NCBI RefSeq assembly: GCF_002531575.1
Contig: NZ_NWTI01000007.1
Span: forward strand, 186,001-250,000
Length of the DNA stretch: 64,000 nucleotides
From: Bradyrhizobium sp. Y36
GTDB taxonomy: Bacteria; Pseudomonadota; Alphaproteobacteria; Rhizobiales; Xanthobacteraceae
Reading direction: 5' to 3'
Below the pieces are notes generated by a model. That model was given only the letters and a program-made list of their open reading frames with translations, was not told the origin of the DNA and searched no databases. Positions 17,791-26,367 of this stretch are shown piece by piece. The stretch's first letter is position 1, and the number at the start of each line of letters is the position of its first letter. The translations under genes were made by a program, and so were the position numbers.

Positions 17791-18573
17791 ATGGCCAAGC
17801 GCTCATTCCTGATCCCCGGCGTCGACAAGCGGCTCCTGATCAAGGATTCCATCAAGACCATGCCCGACGTCACCCGCCGCCGCTTCATCGCGGGCGGTGC
17901 CAGTCTCGGCGCCCTGACGCTGCTGACCGGCTGCGACGTCGTCGATTCCTCCTCGGCCGAGGAGATGCTGAAAAGCGTCTCGAAGTTCAACGACGCGGTG
18001 CAGGCCTTCATCTTCAATCCCGATGCACTGGCGCCGACTTTCCCCGAGAGCGCGATCACGAAGCCGTTTCCGTTCAACGCCTATTACGATCTCGACGACG
18101 CGCCCGATGTCTCGGCTGCGGACTGGAGGCTGGAGGTCCGCGGCCTCGTCGACAACAAGAAGTCCTGGACGCTGGACGAGCTCCATAAGCTGCCGCAGGT
18201 CACGCAGGTCACCCGTCACATCTGCGTCGAAGGCTGGAGCGCGATCGGCAGCTGGACCGGCACGCCGCTCCGCGATTTCCTGAAACTGATCGGTGCCGAC
18301 ACGCGCGCGAAATATGTCTGGTTCCAGTGCGCCGACAAGGAAGGCTACAATTCGCCCCTGGATATGCGCAGCGCGCTGCATCCTCAAACGCAGATGACGT
18401 TCAAATACGCTGGCGAGATCCTGCCGCGCGCCTACGGCTTCCCGATGAAGATCCGCGTGCCGACAAAGCTCGGCTTCAAGAACCCGAAATACGTGGTCTC
18501 GATGGAAGTCACCAACGACTACAAGGGCGGCTATTGGGAAGACCAGGGATACAATTCGTTCAGCGGGAGCTGA
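17791..18573 (+). CDS. Tat-exported molybdopterin-dependent oxidoreductase (sulfite oxidase/MsrP superfamily)
   Basis: 260 residues. The N-terminus has a twin-arginine motif (TRRRFIAGG, R29-R31) and a hydrophobic stretch ending in LLTGC (C48), which fits both a Tat signal and a lipobox; a membrane-tethered periplasmic lipoprotein is likely. The oxidoreductase molybdopterin-binding domain (~95-255) contains RHICVEGWSAIGSWTG with the probable molybdenum ligand C145. ATG 17791 has GAGAAG upstream and gives the expected length; longer in-frame starts run through the cytochrome gene. It lies 71 bases after the cytochrome b gene, so a membrane respiratory module is inferred. The substrate (sulfite, methionine sulfoxide or other) is unknown. 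Confidence 0.9.
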   Translation: MAKRSFLIPGVDKRLLIKDSIKTMPDVTRRRFIAGGASLGALTLLTGCDVVDSSSAEEMLKSVSKFNDAVQAFIFNPDALAPTFPESAITKPFPFNAYYDLDDAPDVSAADWRLEVRGLVDNKKSWTLDELHKLPQVTQVTRHICVEGWSAIGSWTGTPLRDFLKLIGADTRAKYVWFQCADKEGYNSPLDMRSALHPQTQMTFKYAGEILPRAYGFPMKIRVPTKLGFKNPKYVVSMEVTNDYKGGYWEDQGYNSFSGS

Positions 18574-18595
18574 TCGCCGTTCCGGCGAAGCTGTC

Positions 18596-18686
18596 GTAGG
18601 GTGGGCAAAGCGAAGCGTGCCCACGCATTTGTTGCGATTCGAGAGAGATGGTGGGCACGGCGCAAATGCGCCTTTGCCCACCCTAC
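18596..18686. repeat. Intergenic repeat family B copy 2
   Basis: gtagggtgggcaaagcg... to ...cctttgcccaccctac. The right arm supplies the stop codon and last codons of the convergent MFS gene (stop at 18683-18685). Confidence 0.85.
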
Positions 18687-19900
18687 GGCACCGCCTCTTT
18701 GGCTGGCCCAACCTTCCGCTGGCACAACGCTGCCACCGCCCCCAGCGCCAATAACGCCGCCGACACGTTCAGCGCATACGACAGGCTCCCCAGCGCATCG
18801 GTGATCGCGCCGACCACGATCGGCCCCAGCGTCTGGCCGACGCCGAACGAGATCGTCATCGCGGCGATCGCGGTGGGCCAGACCTGCGGCGGGTAGTTGA
18901 AGCGCACGAAGGCGGTGGTCGAGCCGACCACGGCGAAGAAGGCGACGCCGAACACCACGGCCGAGACCGCGAGCCATGCCGGCGAATGGCCGAGCATCGG
19001 CAGCGCCGCGCCTAACGCGTTGGTGCCGAGGATGATGGCGGTGGCGAGGCCGCCGCGATCGAGCGCGAGCACGCCGCGCCAGGCCCAGGGCGTTGCGAAG
19101 GCGGACAGGCCGATCAGGCTCCAGAACGCCGCCTGCGCCGCGGCCCCGCCGCCGCTGTCGCGCACATAGGCGATCATGAAGGTCATGTAGGCGATGTAAC
19201 CGGCGCCGAACAGGAAGTAGCCGGCGAGATAAATCAGCACGGGCAGGATGGCGAACGAGGCGTGCCCGCCTTCGGAGAAGCGGACACGGCTCTCGATGCG
19301 GATCAGGAACAGCGGGATCGTCATCGCGACTGAGAGCAGCGTCAGCGCCCACCAGACGATCCACCACGAGCCCGGCCCGAAATATTGCAGCGTGAACGGG
19401 GCGATCAGCCCCGAGGACAGGATGCCGATGCCGGGCCCGGCATAGAACAGGCTGAGCAGGAAATTGGCCCGCTCGGGACGGGTCTGGGCGATGGTGGCCG
19501 CCAGTGCGCCGCCCGCGACGAAGCCGGCCGCGGCGCCAAGTCCGAGCACGAGCCGCGCGAGGCTCAGCGCGACGAAATTCCCCGTCAGCGCGCAGGTCGC
19601 GAGCGCAGCGACGCAGGCGAGGGTTCCCAAGCGGATGGCGGCCGCCCAGCCCACGCGCTGGATCAGGCGGGACGCCAACAGCGCGCCGACGAGATAGCCG
19701 ACGGCATTGATGGTGTTCATGAATCCGGCCGCCGAGTAGGACCAGCCGAGGGTCTCCCGCATGTCCGGCAGCACCAGCGCATAGGCAAAGCGGCCGATGC
19801 CGAGTCCGACAGTCGCGGCGAGCGACAGCGTCAGGATCAGCCGCGCGGGATGCGCGTAGGGCGGGTTACGGCCCTGGGCAAGGTCGTCTTGGGCGTGCAA
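18683..19900 (-). CDS. MFS transporter, YbfB/YjiJ family
   Basis: 405 residues, twelve predicted membrane helices. The first helix has the subgroup hallmark ATVGLGIGRFAYALVLPDM, followed by GWSYSAAGFMNTINAVGYLVGAL, typical of the YbfB/YjiJ (DUF1228-like) major facilitators. The substrate is unknown. TTG 19900 is chosen because GGAGA lies seven bases upstream; a longer frame to 19978 adds residues with no conserved look. The last codons lie in a family B repeat arm. It is convergent with the molybdopterin oxidoreductase gene. Confidence 0.88.
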   Translation of the reverse strand: MHAQDDLAQGRNPPYAHPARLILTLSLAATVGLGIGRFAYALVLPDMRETLGWSYSAAGFMNTINAVGYLVGALLASRLIQRVGWAAAIRLGTLACVAALATCALTGNFVALSLARLVLGLGAAAGFVAGGALAATIAQTRPERANFLLSLFYAGPGIGILSSGLIAPFTLQYFGPGSWWIVWWALTLLSVAMTIPLFLIRIESRVRFSEGGHASFAILPVLIYLAGYFLFGAGYIAYMTFMIAYVRDSGGGAAAQAAFWSLIGLSAFATPWAWRGVLALDRGGLATAIILGTNALGAALPMLGHSPAWLAVSAVVFGVAFFAVVGSTTAFVRFNYPPQVWPTAIAAMTISFGVGQTLGPIVVGAITDALGSLSYALNVSAALLALGAVAALCQRKVGPAKEAVP

Positions 19901-20020
19901 GGGGATTCTCCGGCCCTTGCAGTGTGGCAGGCCCCGTCCGCCTTGCACAGCCGCACCCCGGCAATGGTGTCTTGCCAAGCGCGCAACGCCGCTCTAGCAC
20001 TCCGGCCGAAATTCATCCCG

Positions 20021-20102
20021 CTCGTCATGCCCGGGCCTGACCCGGGCATCCATCCTCTTTTCGAGAACGATGGATTGCCGGGTCAAGCCCGGCAATGACG
20101 AG
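20021..20102. repeat. Palindromic repeat upstream of leuB (ctcgtcat...atgacgag)
   Basis: Outer arms ctcgtcat and atgacgag enclose hairpins tgcccgggcctgacccgggca and ttgccgggtcaagcccggcaa. In plan it resembles family A but is shorter. It ends 20 bases before the leuB ATG, so it lies in the leader of leuB if transcription starts upstream. Confidence 0.8.
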
Positions 20103-20122
20103 GAACACCTGAGGAAACGACC

Positions 20123-21235
20123 ATGGCGACCCACAAACTGCTGCTGCTCCCCGGCGACGGTATCGGCCCCGAGGTGATGGGCGAGGTGAAGCGGCTGATC
20201 GACTGGCTCAATTCGGCCGGGATCGCCAAGTTCGAGACCGATACCGGCCTCGTCGGCGGCTCCGCCTATGACGCGCACAAGGTGTCGATCTCCGAGGGCG
20301 ACATGGCCAAGGCGCTCGCCGCCGACGCCATCATCTTCGGCGCGGTCGGCGGTCCGAAGTGGGATGCCGTGCCCTACGAGGTGCGCCCCGAAGCCGGCCT
20401 GCTGCGCCTGCGCAAGGATCTCGCTTTGTTCGCCAACCTGCGCCCCGCCGTGTGCTATCCGGCGCTGGCGGATGCTTCGAGCCTGAAGCGCGAGGCGGTC
20501 GAGGGCCTCGACATCGTCATCGTGCGCGAGCTCACCGGCGGCGTCTATTTCGGCGAGCCCAAGACCATCACCGATCTCGGCAATGGCCAGAAGCGCGCCA
20601 TCGATACCCAGGTCTACGACACCTATGAGATCGAGCGCATCGGCCGCGTCGCCTTCGAGCTTGCCCGGAAGCGCAAGAACAAGGTGACGTCGATGGAGAA
20701 GCGCAACGTCATGAAGTCGGGCGTGCTCTGGAACGAGGTCATGACCCAGGTCCACAAGCGCGAATATCCCGATGTCACGCTCGAGCATCAGCTCGCCGAT
20801 TCCGGCGGCATGATGCTGGTGAAATGGCCGAAGCAGTTCGACGTCATCGTGACAGACAATCTGTTCGGCGACATGCTCTCGGACATCGCGGCGATGCTGA
20901 CGGGATCGCTCGGTATGCTGCCCTCGGCCTCGCTCGGCGAAGTCGATGTGAAGACCAAGAAGCGCCGCGCGCTGTACGAGCCCGTACACGGCTCGGCCCC
21001 CGATATCGCCGGCAAGGGCCTCGCCAATCCCATCGCGATGATCTCGTCGTTCGGCATGGCGCTGCGCTATTCCTTCGACATGGGCGACCTCGCCGACAAG
21101 GTCGACGCCGCGATCGCGGCCGTGCTGGCGAGCGGCCTGCGCACCGCCGACATCAAGTCGGAGGGCACCACCGCCGCTTCCACCACGCAGATGGGCGAAG
21201 CGATCCTGAAAGAGCTGCAGAAGCTGCACGCGTAA
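20123..21235 (+). CDS. leuB: 3-isopropylmalate dehydrogenase
   Basis: 370 residues, the usual length. Oxidatively decarboxylates (2R,3S)-3-isopropylmalate with NAD in leucine synthesis. The N-terminal [15 protein letters not shown], the substrate arginines in [16 protein letters not shown], the [10 protein letters not shown] loop, the metal-binding [10 protein letters not shown] region and the NAD site [18 protein letters not shown] are all present. It is a single gene here; leuC and leuD are further right in the window on the other strand, so the pathway genes are near each other but not one operon. Confidence 0.97.
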   Translation: MATHKLLLLPGDGIGPEVMGEVKRLIDWLNSAGIAKFETDTGLVGGSAYDAHKVSISEGDMAKALAADAIIFGAVGGPKWDAVPYEVRPEAGLLRLRKDLALFANLRPAVCYPALADASSLKREAVEGLDIVIVRELTGGVYFGEPKTITDLGNGQKRAIDTQVYDTYEIERIGRVAFELARKRKNKVTSMEKRNVMKSGVLWNEVMTQVHKREYPDVTLEHQLADSGGMMLVKWPKQFDVIVTDNLFGDMLSDIAAMLTGSLGMLPSASLGEVDVKTKKRRALYEPVHGSAPDIAGKGLANPIAMISSFGMALRYSFDMGDLADKVDAAIAAVLASGLRTADIKSEGTTAASTTQMGEAILKELQKLHA

Positions 21236-21248
21236 GGCGGGAAAAATC

Positions 21249-21332
21249 GTAGCCCGGATGGAGCGAAGCGAAATCCGGGTTCTCACCCCGTCGACAGACC
21301 TTCCCGGATTGCGCTTCGCTCCATCCGGGCTG
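21249..21332. repeat. Palindromic repeat after leuB (gtagcccggatggagcgaagcg arms)
   Basis: Left arm agcccggatggagcgaagcg (21251 on) is complementary to right arm cgcttcgctccatccgggct near 21313-21332. The long stem lies between leuB and the next plus-strand gene and could stabilise or end the leuB transcript. Confidence 0.88.
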
Positions 21333-21354
21333 CGGCCTCATTGGAAACCGCTTC

Positions 21355-21990
21355 ATGGATTCACCCCGCCCCAAGATCGCGGAAACCTTCGTCCATGACA
21401 CGGTTCGCCAGCGCGAGGCGCAGGTCGGGCGGCGCTGCGAAATTCTCAGCCATACCCGCATCGAATACGCCTCGCTCGGCGACTATTCCTATCTCGGCGA
21501 GAATTGCGACGTCGCCGATGCCGTGATCGGCAAGTTCACGGCGATCGCCAATTCGGTCCGGATCGGCGCGCCCAATCATCCGATGGGCCGCCCGTCCCAG
21601 CACCGCTTCACCTATGTCCCCGAATATTACGAGGCTGGCGCGATCCGCGATCGTGACTTCTTTGCGGAGCGCCGCGGCGACCGCGTCATCGTCGGCAACG
21701 ATGTCTGGATCGGCCACGCCGCCATCCTGCTGCCGGGTGTGAACGTCGGCGACGGCGCGGTGATCGCGGCAGGCGCGGTCGTCAGCCGCGATGTCGCGCC
21801 CTATACGATCGTCGGCGGCGTGCCGGCACGCGCCATCCGCCAGCGCTTCGACGATGCGGTCGCCGAAAGCCTGCGCCGCATTGCCTGGTGGGACTGGCCG
21901 GACGAGCTCATCTTCGAGCGGCTCGCCGATTTCCGCTCCGAGACGATCGAGGAGTTCTGTCGGCGCTATGATCCGGCGGCGAATGCGTGA
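21355..21990 (+). CDS. Left-handed beta-helix acyltransferase (hexapeptide repeat, phosphonate-metabolism type)
   Basis: 211 residues. Imperfect hexapeptide repeats run from about 28 to 160, for example [27 protein letters not shown] and [31 protein letters not shown], interrupted by an 'active-site' loop with [16 protein letters not shown]. The helical C-terminus ends in WWDWPDELI. This fits the xenobiotic-acetyltransferase-like group, including TIGR03308 proteins often found beside phosphonate genes. No phn genes are adjacent in this window, so the substrate is open. A bidirectional terminator follows directly. Confidence 0.87.
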   Translation: MDSPRPKIAETFVHDTVRQREAQVGRRCEILSHTRIEYASLGDYSYLGENCDVADAVIGKFTAIANSVRIGAPNHPMGRPSQHRFTYVPEYYEAGAIRDRDFFAERRGDRVIVGNDVWIGHAAILLPGVNVGDGAVIAAGAVVSRDVAPYTIVGGVPARAIRQRFDDAVAESLRRIAWWDWPDELIFERLADFRSETIEEFCRRYDPAANA

Positions 21991-22012
21991 AGCGCAGGCA
22001 CCTCCCAAAACA

Positions 22013-22041
22013 AAAAGGCCGGGCGCGAAGCCCGGCCTTTT
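22013..22041. terminator. Bidirectional Rho-independent terminator between convergent genes
   Basis: Twelve-base arms aaaaggccgggc (22013-22024) and gcccggcctttt (22030-22041) with loop gcgaa. A-rich flank on the left and T-run on the right let it serve the acyltransferase gene (+) and the hypothetical gene (-). Confidence 0.95.
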
Positions 22042-22062
22042 GATTCGGATCGCTACGTCCGC

Positions 22063-22440
22063 TTAGTACAGCGGGAAGTTCTGCGGATAGCCGCCGATGT
22101 CCTGGGGCGGCGAGAGCGGCTGGCGATCGATCGGGCGGTTGAGATTCTCGCGCGCGAAGGACGGATAGCCGACGGCCGGCGGGAAGGCGTAATCGGAGAA
22201 TTTGCGGTCGCCCGGATTGACCTCGGTGCCGCCGTCGAGCCAGGAGCGCTTGCTCACATAGATGCGGGTGCGGCCCTGCTGGTAGACGGCGTTGGGACCG
22301 CTCGGGCCGTAATAGTGGCGGCCGCGTTCGTCGTAGCGCTTGGTCTTGTTGTCGGCCGAAGCCGGCGTTGCGAGGGACATGGCAATCACGGCGCCCGCAG
22401 CAAACAAGGTCGCCAATTTGGCAGAGAATTTCGAGCTCAT
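22063..22440 (-). CDS. Exported hypothetical protein
   Basis: 125 residues starting at ATG 22440 (MSSKFS); an upstream in-frame start adds 15 polar residues. A clear signal peptide ends at PASA-DNK (~residue 30). The mature part is polar and rich in Tyr, Arg and Pro (RGRHYYGPSGPN, YPQNFPLY at the C-terminus) and has no cysteine or known domain. Probably periplasmic or surface-located; function not recognised. Confidence 0.8.
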   Translation of the reverse strand: MSSKFSAKLATLFAAGAVIAMSLATPASADNKTKRYDERGRHYYGPSGPNAVYQQGRTRIYVSKRSWLDGGTEVNPGDRKFSDYAFPPAVGYPSFARENLNRPIDRQPLSPPQDIGGYPQNFPLY

Positions 22441-22597
22441 CACGTCCCCTTCAGGCGGCGCACCGCCAGTCGATTTCACCCCCATACTAGCCCGGCCGGG
22501 GTGGGCGCAACTAGGTCTATTGGGTCACACCAGCTCGGAATAATCGAGGCCGCCGGCAAAAGTTGCATCAATACCAGCCACTTGAGCTTGATACGCC

Positions 22598-23329
22598 TCA
22601 AAGCGTCCCGCGCAATTGCGCGTTTGCCGCGCCCAGCAGCCAGTCCGGCGAACCCGCCAAGTCACAGCCGCGGCGCTTCAGCTCGGCACGGGCGAACAGA
22701 TCGGCGAGCTTCGGCTCGTTGCCCGAGGTCAGCAGCGTCAGCCGGTTCAGCGTGCAGGCGACCGCCGCGCGCTGGGCGGGGATTGTGTCGCCCTGGCAGG
22801 AGAAGCCGGAGATCTGCAGGCCCGGCTCCTCGCTGCGCTTGAGGTAGCCGAGGCAGGACGCCGTCCCCATGGTGCCGATCGGCCGGAACAGGGCGACGGG
22901 ACCGAATTTGGTCTCGATCAGGCCGGCCTGCTCGAGCGCGCTCGCCGTGCCCAGGCCCATCCGGACCGCGAGGTCCATCGCGGCAGGACGGGCCACGTCG
23001 AATTCGCCGCCCTCCCGGTAAATCTCCAGCTCGGCCAGCGGCTTGTCCGCTTCGCCGATCCAGCGCATGACGTCCCGGCGGCCGCCTTCGGGATGCCGAA
23101 AGATGGTGTAAGATGCTGTTTTTTCGGTCGAATCGAGCTTGCTGAGGGCGAAGGCCGGGTGTGAGCGCTCGGCTACGCTCCAGCCCGGCTTTGGCGTCGC
23201 CTCATCGTCGCGCAGATCAGGCAGCTGGCCGAGCGCCGCAAGGCCAAGGATGGCAAACAGCGCCAGCGTCCCCACATAGGCGAACAGCCGCGCCAGCGTA
23301 CCGACGACCTCGTCCGCGAAGGCGGCCAA
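22598..23329 (-). CDS. Membrane-anchored hypothetical protein
   Basis: 243 residues. One N-terminal membrane helix (~14-34, FAYVGTLALFAILGLAALGQL) is followed by a soluble, presumably periplasmic, domain with four spaced cysteines (ASCLGYL, SGFSCQG, VACTL, RGCDLAG) that could form two disulfides. Internal features such as GGEFDVARPAAMD suggest a folded domain, but I do not recognise the family. It is divergent from asd by 176 bases. Confidence 0.82.
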   Translation of the reverse strand: MAAFADEVVGTLARLFAYVGTLALFAILGLAALGQLPDLRDDEATPKPGWSVAERSHPAFALSKLDSTEKTASYTIFRHPEGGRRDVMRWIGEADKPLAELEIYREGGEFDVARPAAMDLAVRMGLGTASALEQAGLIETKFGPVALFRPIGTMGTASCLGYLKRSEEPGLQISGFSCQGDTIPAQRAAVACTLNRLTLLTSGNEPKLADLFARAELKRRGCDLAGSPDWLLGAANAQLRGTL

Positions 23330-23505
23330 GGCCAGTTAGAGGCTGGTCCGGGTCGAGAGTGCGGCCGTGCTGGCCTCAGGCGACTGCATCCACGTCCCTA
23401 AGGCATGGTCCAACGTTGTCTTGCGGCCGGTTCTCGCATAGAAGCGCTGCTCTTCCTGTTTAAGCGTCAGCTTCAGGAACGGGCTTTTTCATCGGAGAGT
23501 GAACG

Positions 23506-24540
23506 ATGGGTTACAAAGTCGCAGTCGTCGGCGCGACCGGCAATGTCGGACGGGAAATGCTCAACATCCTGGATGAGCGCAAATTCCCCGCGGACGAGGT
23601 CGTGGCCCTGGCGTCACGCCGCAGCGTCGGCGTCGAGGTGTCCTATGGCGACCGCACCCTGAAGGTCAAAGCGCTCGAGCATTACGACTTCTCCGATGTC
23701 GACATCTGCCTGATGTCGGCCGGCGGCTCGGTGTCGAAGGAGTGGTCGCCGAAGATCGGCGCCGCCGGCGCCGTCGTGATCGACAATTCCTCCGCCTGGC
23801 GCATGGACCCGGACGTGCCGCTGATCGTGCCGGAGGTGAACGCGGCCGCGACCGAAGGCTTCAAGAAGAAGAACATCATCGCCAACCCGAACTGCTCGAC
23901 CGCGCAGCTCGTCGTCGCGCTCAAGCCGCTGCACGACAAGGCGACGATCAAGCGCGTCGTGGTCTCGACCTATCAATCGGTGTCGGGCGCCGGCAAGGAC
24001 GCGATGGACGAGTTGTTCTCGCAGACCAAGGCGGTCTACACCAACAGCGAGATCGTCAATAAGAAGTTTCCCGCGCGCATCGCCTTCAACATCATCCCCC
24101 AGATCGACGTCTTCATGGAGGACGGCTACACCAAGGAAGAGTGGAAGATGATGGCGGAGACCAAGAAGATCCTTGATTCCAAGATCAAGCTCACCGCCAC
24201 CTGCGTGCGCGTGCCTGTCTTCGTCGGCCACTCCGAAGCCGTCAACATCGAGTTCGAAAATCCGATCAGCGCGGACGAAGCGCGCGACATCCTGCGCAAG
24301 GCGCCCGGCTGTCTCGTCATCGACAAGCAGGAGCCGGGCGGCTACGCCACGCCCTATGAAGCGGCCGGTGAGGACGCCACTTACATCAGCCGCATCCGCG
24401 AGGACGCGACGGTGGAGAACGGTCTCGTGCTGTGGTGCGTGTCCGACAACCTTCGCAAGGGCGCAGCGCTCAACGCGATCCAGATCGCGGAAGTGCTGAT
24501 CAACCGCAAGCTGATCAGCGCGAAGAAGAAAGCGGCGTAA
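23506..24540 (+). CDS. asd: Aspartate-semialdehyde dehydrogenase
   Basis: 344 residues, usual length. Reduces aspartyl-4-phosphate to the semialdehyde with NADPH, feeding lysine/diaminopimelate, threonine and methionine synthesis. The N-terminal VVGATGNVGREML binds NADP, the catalytic cysteine is C130 (NPNCSTAQ) and the substrate-binding VRVPVFVGHSE follows. GGAGAG lies upstream of the ATG. It is monocistronic here, ended by a family B repeat. Confidence 0.97.
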   Translation: MGYKVAVVGATGNVGREMLNILDERKFPADEVVALASRRSVGVEVSYGDRTLKVKALEHYDFSDVDICLMSAGGSVSKEWSPKIGAAGAVVIDNSSAWRMDPDVPLIVPEVNAAATEGFKKKNIIANPNCSTAQLVVALKPLHDKATIKRVVVSTYQSVSGAGKDAMDELFSQTKAVYTNSEIVNKKFPARIAFNIIPQIDVFMEDGYTKEEWKMMAETKKILDSKIKLTATCVRVPVFVGHSEAVNIEFENPISADEARDILRKAPGCLVIDKQEPGGYATPYEAAGEDATYISRIREDATVENGLVLWCVSDNLRKGAALNAIQIAEVLINRKLISAKKKAA

Positions 24541-24550
24541 CTCCGCTACT

Positions 24551-24638
24551 GTAGGGTGGGCAAAGGCGCGAAGCGCCGTGCCCACGATCTTTCTCTATTG
24601 AAACAGGTGGTGGGCACGCTTCGCTTTGCCCACCCTAC
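24551..24638. repeat. Intergenic repeat family B copy 3
   Basis: gtagggtgggcaaaggcgcg... to ...cgctttgcccaccctac. It fills the gap between convergent asd and the carbonic anhydrase gene, leaving only 10-12 bases on each side. Confidence 0.88.
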
Positions 24639-24650
24639 GAGAGCTGTGGC

Positions 24651-25295
24651 CTACACCACGCCCCGCGCGTTCTTGAATTCCTTCGCAGCCTTGTCCAGCA
24701 CGAACAGCGACCCCTCCGCAACGCCGAAATAGGCGCCGTGGGTCTGCATCTGGCCGCTCTCCACGGCCTTCTGCACGAACGGGAACGTCATCAGGTTTTC
24801 CAGGCTGCGGAACACCGCGGCCTTCTCGATGCGCTCGACGAACTGCGCCATGCTCTCATGGTCGCGCTGCTCGACCACTTCGCCGGGCTTGATGAACATC
24901 TGCATCCATTTGCCGATGAAGTCGCCCGGCGTCAGCGGCTCGATCTTGTCGACGAAGGCGCGGATGCCGCCGCACTGGGCGTGGCCGAGCACGACGATGT
25001 GCTTCACCTTCAGCACCGTCACCGCATATTCGAGCGCAGCAGAGACGCCGTGCGCGTTGCCGTCGGGCTGATACACCGGCACGAGATTGGCGATGTTGCG
25101 CACGACGAACAATTCGCCCGGCCCGACGTCGAAGATCACCTCGGGCGAGACGCGGCTGTCGCAGCAGCCGATCACCATCACTTCCGGGAACTGTCCTTTC
25201 ACCGACAGCTCGCGATAGCGGCTCTGCTCGGTCGGCAGCCGCTGGGTGGCGAAGGCCTGATAGCCTTCCAGCAAATGCTTCGGGAATGTCATCAT
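24651..25295 (-). CDS. Beta-class carbonic anhydrase
   Basis: 214 residues. Reversibly hydrates CO2 with a zinc ion held by C44, H105 and C108; the D46-R48 dyad (CCDSR) and HAQCGGI are intact. The VRNIANLVPVYQPDG segment is typical of the bacterial beta class. Cytosolic, with no signal peptide. It is divergent from the CitE-like lyase gene by about 110 bases. In a heterotroph it would supply bicarbonate for carboxylases; the specific role is inferred from the family. Confidence 0.95.
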   Translation of the reverse strand: MMTFPKHLLEGYQAFATQRLPTEQSRYRELSVKGQFPEVMVIGCCDSRVSPEVIFDVGPGELFVVRNIANLVPVYQPDGNAHGVSAALEYAVTVLKVKHIVVLGHAQCGGIRAFVDKIEPLTPGDFIGKWMQMFIKPGEVVEQRDHESMAQFVERIEKAAVFRSLENLMTFPFVQKAVESGQMQTHGAYFGVAEGSLFVLDKAAKEFKNARGVV

Positions 25296-25406
25296 GGCTA
25301 TGCCTAATCATATACCGATAGCGCGAACAAGCCTTTCGAATAGGCAGGCCAGGTGCTATCGGCTCCGGTAACTGATACGCCCAGGAAACCCGGAAGGAAC
25401 GCTCGC

Positions 25407-26288
25407 ATGACCCGCCCGCGCCGCAGCCATCTGTTCATGCCCGGCTCCAACCCCCGCGCGCTGGAAAAGGCACGCAACCTCGCCGCCGACGGCCTGATCC
25501 TCGATCTGGAAGACTCCGTCGCGCCCGAGTCCAAGGCGACGGCACGTGACGGCATTGCCGCCGCGATCGCGGCCAAGGGATTTGGCAAACGCGAGATCCT
25601 GATCCGGACCAACGGCCTCGATACGCCCTGGTGGGCCGACGACGTCGCCATGGCGGCGAAGGCGTCGCCCGATGGCATCCTGGTTCCAAAAGTTTCAAGT
25701 GTGGAAGATCTCGATACGATCGGCTTCCGTCTCATCGAGCTTGGCGCAGCGCCGACGGTGAAGGTCTGGGCCATGATCGAGACCTCGCGCGCCGTGCTGC
25801 ACGCGGAGGAACTGGCCGAGGCCGGACGCGATCCGTCGCGGCGTCTCTCCGGCTTCGTGTTCGGTCCCAACGACATCTCGCGCGAGACGCGGATCCGCAT
25901 GCTGCCGGGCCGCGCCGCGATGATCCCGATGATCACCCACTGTATCCTGGCGACGCGTGCCCATGGCCTCGAGATTCTCGATGGGCCCTACAGCGATATC
26001 GCGAACCCCGATGGCTTCGCCACCGAATGCGCGCAAGGCCGCGATCTCGGCTTCGACGGCAAGACGCTGATCCACCCCTCGCAGATCGATGCTTGCAACG
26101 CGATCTTCACGCCGCCAGAAGAAGAGGTCGCGCGCGCGCGAAAAATCATCGCGGCGTTCGAGCTGCCGGAAAACGCCTCGCGCGGCGCGATCCGCCTCGA
26201 CGGCGCCATGGTGGAACGCCTGCATGCCGATATGGCCCGGCGCACGATCGCCATCGCGGACGCGATCGCGGCGATGAGCAAGGGTTGA
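25407..26288 (+). CDS. CoA ester lyase, CitE/HpcH-HpaI aldolase family
   Basis: 293 residues in a TIM-barrel. Key segments are RRSHLFMPGSNPRALEKA (CoA-binding N-terminus), LILDLEDSVAPESK with metal/active-site acidic residues, IRTNGLDTPWW, VWAMIETSRAV, GFVFGPNDISRE and GFDGKTLIHPSQID. The family includes citryl-CoA, malyl-CoA and methylmalyl-CoA lyases. Citrate lyase partners (CitD/CitF) are absent, so a stand-alone malyl- or methylmalyl-CoA lyase/thioesterase-like role is more likely. ATG 25407 has GGAAGGA upstream; a longer frame from 25353 is rejected. Confidence 0.9.
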   Translation: MTRPRRSHLFMPGSNPRALEKARNLAADGLILDLEDSVAPESKATARDGIAAAIAAKGFGKREILIRTNGLDTPWWADDVAMAAKASPDGILVPKVSSVEDLDTIGFRLIELGAAPTVKVWAMIETSRAVLHAEELAEAGRDPSRRLSGFVFGPNDISRETRIRMLPGRAAMIPMITHCILATRAHGLEILDGPYSDIANPDGFATECAQGRDLGFDGKTLIHPSQIDACNAIFTPPEEEVARARKIIAAFELPENASRGAIRLDGAMVERLHADMARRTIAIADAIAAMSKG

Positions 26289-26367
26289 ACGCAACCCGAG
26301 CCGCCGGGCCATTCAAGACGAACGCTGCTCGTCGCCGTGTGGCTACTCGCCGCTGCGCACGGGTTCC

